Program-made: the position numbers and the translations under genes
Part shown: in pieces, positions 61,040-64,000 of the stretch
Numbering within the stretch: the first letter of the stretch is position 1
Layout: each line of letters starts with the position of its first letter
The notes under the pieces: generated by a model
What the model saw: the letters and a program-made list of their open reading frames with translations, nothing else
Told to the model about the DNA's origin: nothing
The model's database searches: none
Assembly: GCA_036417435.1 (NCBI GenBank)
Contig: CM070905.1
Location: 63,629,092-63,693,091, forward strand
Direction of reading: 5' to 3'
Source of the DNA: Inia geoffrensis
Taxonomy: Eukaryota > Chordata > Mammalia > Artiodactyla > Iniidae
Length of the DNA: 64,000 bases

Positions 61040-61460
61040 TCTAAGTTCTATTGCTTATTTTTTGACAAGGGTGTTGATCTGCAGATACAATGATTATTAC
61101 TTGCCAATACTATTGAGGGATAAGGAAATACATGTTTTAAAATCCAGACCTGATAAGATAAAAGTGTAAGGTAGCTGACCCTACAGGCAACCAATGAAGT
61201 AAACAAACAAATGAAATGCAAATTCAAGAGTTCTCCAATATAACAAAAATAACAACTCCTAAAAACAAATGAACAGAAAGGATCTATTCGGAATAAAAGC
61301 AAAATCATACAATATCTAGAGAAAGCTAAAAAGAAATATGTAAGGCCTATATGAGGATAACTATAAAATTTTACTGAAAGTCATAAAATAACCCTGAATA
61401 ATGGAAAGACATCTTATGTTCTTGAACATAGTATGTTGTAAAGATGCTGAAACTTTGTGA
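61040..61460 (+). repeat. Old L1M-type ORF2 fragment
   Basis: Plus-strand old L1: caaaatcatacaatatctagagaaag, gcctatatgaggataactataaaattttactgaaag, aatggaaagacatcttatgttcttgaac match the ORF2 region just after the reverse transcriptase in order. Highly diverged. Confidence 0.65.
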
Positions 61461-63084
61461 AGCTGTATAAATAAACTGAGCTTCCTATCTCTGTCACTGC
61501 ATGACAAGAAAATATCCATTCAGACTTTAATCAAACATGGATATTTAATTTGGGATCATCTTACAGAAAATACAGGTATGCATGCATGTTTGCATGAAGG
61601 GAGGGACCACTGGATCCCTCCCAAGAGGGATCTGAAACAGAGGTGTAAGGAAAAGCAAGTTCAGTGAGAAATGCCATATATGTGTTTTGAAAAAATGGAT
61701 ACAGAAGATACACAGTGGTTTCAAATGTGTAGTATGAAGAAAACATTGTCAGGAGAGAAAATTACGAATTTTAGACCTAAGTTCCAATTACTCTGTTGTT
61801 ACATAAGCAACTCTATGTGATCTACTTCAGTGTGAATAGTTGCAAGGATTTATTTATTTATGTAATCTGGATTAATAATTTTTAGAGCAATGCCAGCATT
61901 GACCAGAGTTAATTTATCCCCATTCTCTATAATCCCAATGAAAACCTTATCGAAAATTTTAGAGAAATCAACAGGACAGTTTGCTGAATGACAGTGTTTT
62001 TTTTTTGGTTTGCCAGACAATGAGTTAACAGGGCTGTAGCTTTCTTTTCTCCCAATTGAAAGGGTTTCCCGTTGTCTTTCTCTGGGTGTTTTCAGCCTTT
62101 GTATCTTGCATGCTGCTTGTCTTCAATTCTTCTCCTATTTGTCTGACGTTCAATTTCAGACAGTTCTTAGCCCTTGCACAAGACCACTCATATGGAGTTA
62201 TAGAATAAGGAGAAAGAAGGGCCCCCATTCCTGGAACACAGACACATAGCACATGCAACTACATCCAGGCCCATGTGCCCCTCTGCAGGATGGTAGATGC
62301 ATTCACGTCTTTGTCTTATGACCCTCTGCTTGTAAATTTTCCTAATAATACCTCCCTTTTCTTTAATAGATTCCACCTATAGGATGGCAAGTCACTGAAT
62401 CTCTACAGTCTACTGTTAAAAGCAGTAAAGAGAGTTTGATTCCTTCTTGAAGGGTATGACAAATCCTATTTCTAGAACATGAACAAATCCAATCTTGTAA
62501 ACAAATAGAAGGATGAATAATCTCTCTTATTCTCTAGTCTAGATAGGCACAGGCCAGTTAATTCATGCCCCTAGTGGAACGTTTATGATGATTATCCTCT
62601 ATTATGGGAAGACAAGAAGGATTGTTTTCTGAATGACCCCTGTGTTCTTCTCCCAACTTTTAGCATCAGCGATTCTTCTCCCCCACCTCCCAGTGGGAGG
62701 AGCTGCAAGATATCAGTGTTCTTTAAAGTCTCCAGATGCTATTACTACTGTTGCCCAGCCCATGGTATGTGTTGCTGACTCCCCTAAATAGCTGACATTC
62801 AACATGTACATAATCACATCACAAGAGAAGCCAATGAAACTAGAGAACAAAAGACAAGGTTTTTTGCTGGAGCACAGAATCACAGTATTTCCATTTGCAT
62901 GAAACCTTAAGCATACCTATCTACAGATGTCCAAAGCATAGGGGACTAATACTTCATCTTGCTGACCCTCTACTTAAAAGTTTTCCCTAATAAATTGATT
63001 TTACCTTAACATGCATGTCATTGTATTATTTGCCTTCCCTCATAACTATACACTTTATTATTCTAAAATTTATTTTGGAGAATA
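61461..63084. other. Unassigned sequence
   Basis: No gene or named repeat. Open frames at 61561-61746 and 62025-62376 (minus) have no recognised features. Confidence 0.45.
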
Positions 63085-63560
63085 TGTTAGCTCCCTAGAG
63101 CTATATAACAATTTACAACAAACAATGGCTTAAAACAAGACAAATTTATTATCTCACAGTTTCTTTAGGTCAGAAATTTGAGATAGCTTACTTTTAGCTT
63201 AGCTGGGTCCTCTGCTCAGAGCCTCACAAGGCTAGAATCAAAATGTTGGCTGGGATGCATTATTATCTGGAGGCTTGCCTGGGGAAGAATTAGCTTCCAA
63301 GACCATTCAAGTTGTTGGCAGAATGCATCTCCTCTGTTTCCTTGCTGACTGCTGGCCAGCTGCCACTTTTAGTTTCTGGACACAGTAAGGTAAGGACACA
63401 GTTCTTTACTACCTGGGCCTTTCCCAGGCCCTTTTACAACCCATGACCTTTGCTATATTCTTTTGGGTAAAAGCAGGTCATTGCTTCCACTGTCTGTCAA
63501 ATGGAGGGAGTTATACAAAGTTATGAGTCATCAGGGATCCTTTTAGAGTGTGTCTGCCAC
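63085..63560 (-). repeat. MLT1-like LTR (ERVL-MaLR)
   Basis: Reverse-orientation LTR: caatggcttaaaacaagacaaatttattatctcacagtttc, cttagctgggtcctctgctcagagcctcacaaggc, gcttgcctggggaagaattagcttcc, gttgttggcagaatgcatc, gttatgagtcatcagggatccttttagagtgtgtctgccaca. Solo LTR with no retroviral genes. Confidence 0.75.
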
Positions 63561-64000
63561 AGAGAATGAATATAAACAAATAACCAATACATTTTTGAGA
63601 AAAAAATAAGGAGTATATTGTCCTACCAGACATGAAAATATGCCATAAGATTTTATCAGTTAACCTACTGTGGCATAGCATCAGAAGTGGGGGTGGGGAA
63701 AGAATAATGGAATAGAATTGAGAGCTTATAAGCAGATTTACATTTACCTTGATATAAGGAATTTCATTTATTATAGTATTGAAAAAAATCACCATTAAAT
63801 AAGTGATATTAGGGCAATAGAATATTACATTGGGGAAAACAGTAAGTTAAAGCTTATCTTACAAGTAAATATCTTTCTAATATAATAAATAAACAAATGA
63901 AATAAAATATATAAGTAAAATAGAATAAAATAAAATAGAATAAAATAAATATGCTGATTCAAATTAAGAGAGAGATTAATTTGAAAATAAACTTTAGGAA
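63561..64000. other. AT-rich sequence with (AAAAT)n-like low complexity
   Basis: Nothing recognised except an A-rich, AAAAT/AATAA-type low-complexity stretch at 63878-63950. Confidence 0.6.

Noticed and set aside
27648..63560. LTR pieces considered as a possible endogenous retrovirus
   Set aside because: The LTR-like pieces are solo or partial; no gag, pol or env-like coding sequence lies between or beside them.

Overview
This window is mammalian nuclear DNA, almost certainly from a cetacean and most likely a toothed whale. The strongest sign is ten copies of a tRNA-derived SINE of the cetacean/hippo/ruminant (CHR) type, with a 5' end reading like cttccctggtggcgc and a B-box-like ggttcgtgccc. 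Most carry the long GC-rich body that is abundant in whales. The LINE-1 copies are of the cetartiodactyl type. Older layers are pan-mammalian: LINE-2, MIR, L1M and MLT1-like LTRs. The DNA is AT-rich, and I see no intact protein-coding gene, rRNA, tRNA gene or CRISPR array. It reads as a gene desert or the inside of very long introns.

Layout. 0-3.3 kb: mostly unassigned sequence with one old repeat. 3.3-8.68 kb: a nearly full-length minus-strand L1 carrying a SINE. 9.6-11.9 kb: an old L1M with a SINE. 12-19.5 kb: old, weakly recognisable sequence with MIRs and two SINEs. 19.5-21.0 kb: a 5'-truncated L1. 21-28 kb: a repeat-poor block with a strong hairpin at 25.3 kb, two MIRs and an MLT1-like LTR. 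28.9-30.1 kb: LINE-2. 30.36-36.6 kb: a full-length plus-strand L1 with an exact 19-bp target-site duplication and an apparent 3' transduction. 36.6-41.3 kb: unique sequence with a candidate exon, then old L1 pieces. 41.3-49.0 kb: a second full-length L1 (minus) with an unrelated 5'UTR of about 2 kb and two SINEs. 50.2-51.2 kb: LINE-2. 52-58.3 kb: nested L1 pieces, including an L1 with a textbook twin-priming inversion. 58.3-64 kb: mostly unique, with an enhancer-like stretch near 59.1 kb, an L1M piece and two MLT1-like LTRs.

All L1 ORFs seen are broken by stops, frameshifts or SINE insertions, so no element here looks able to move on its own. The SINEs sit inside L1s with recognisable target-site duplications, so insertion order can be read directly. 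The most useful leads are the 3' transduction (its source locus could be traced), the twin-priming junction, the 78-nt hairpin containing a perfect Maf recognition element, the candidate 66-nt exon at 37.1 kb and the homeodomain/PBX-MEIS-like stretch at 59.1 kb. Repeat family names come from recognising consensus-like wording in the sequence, not from a database search.
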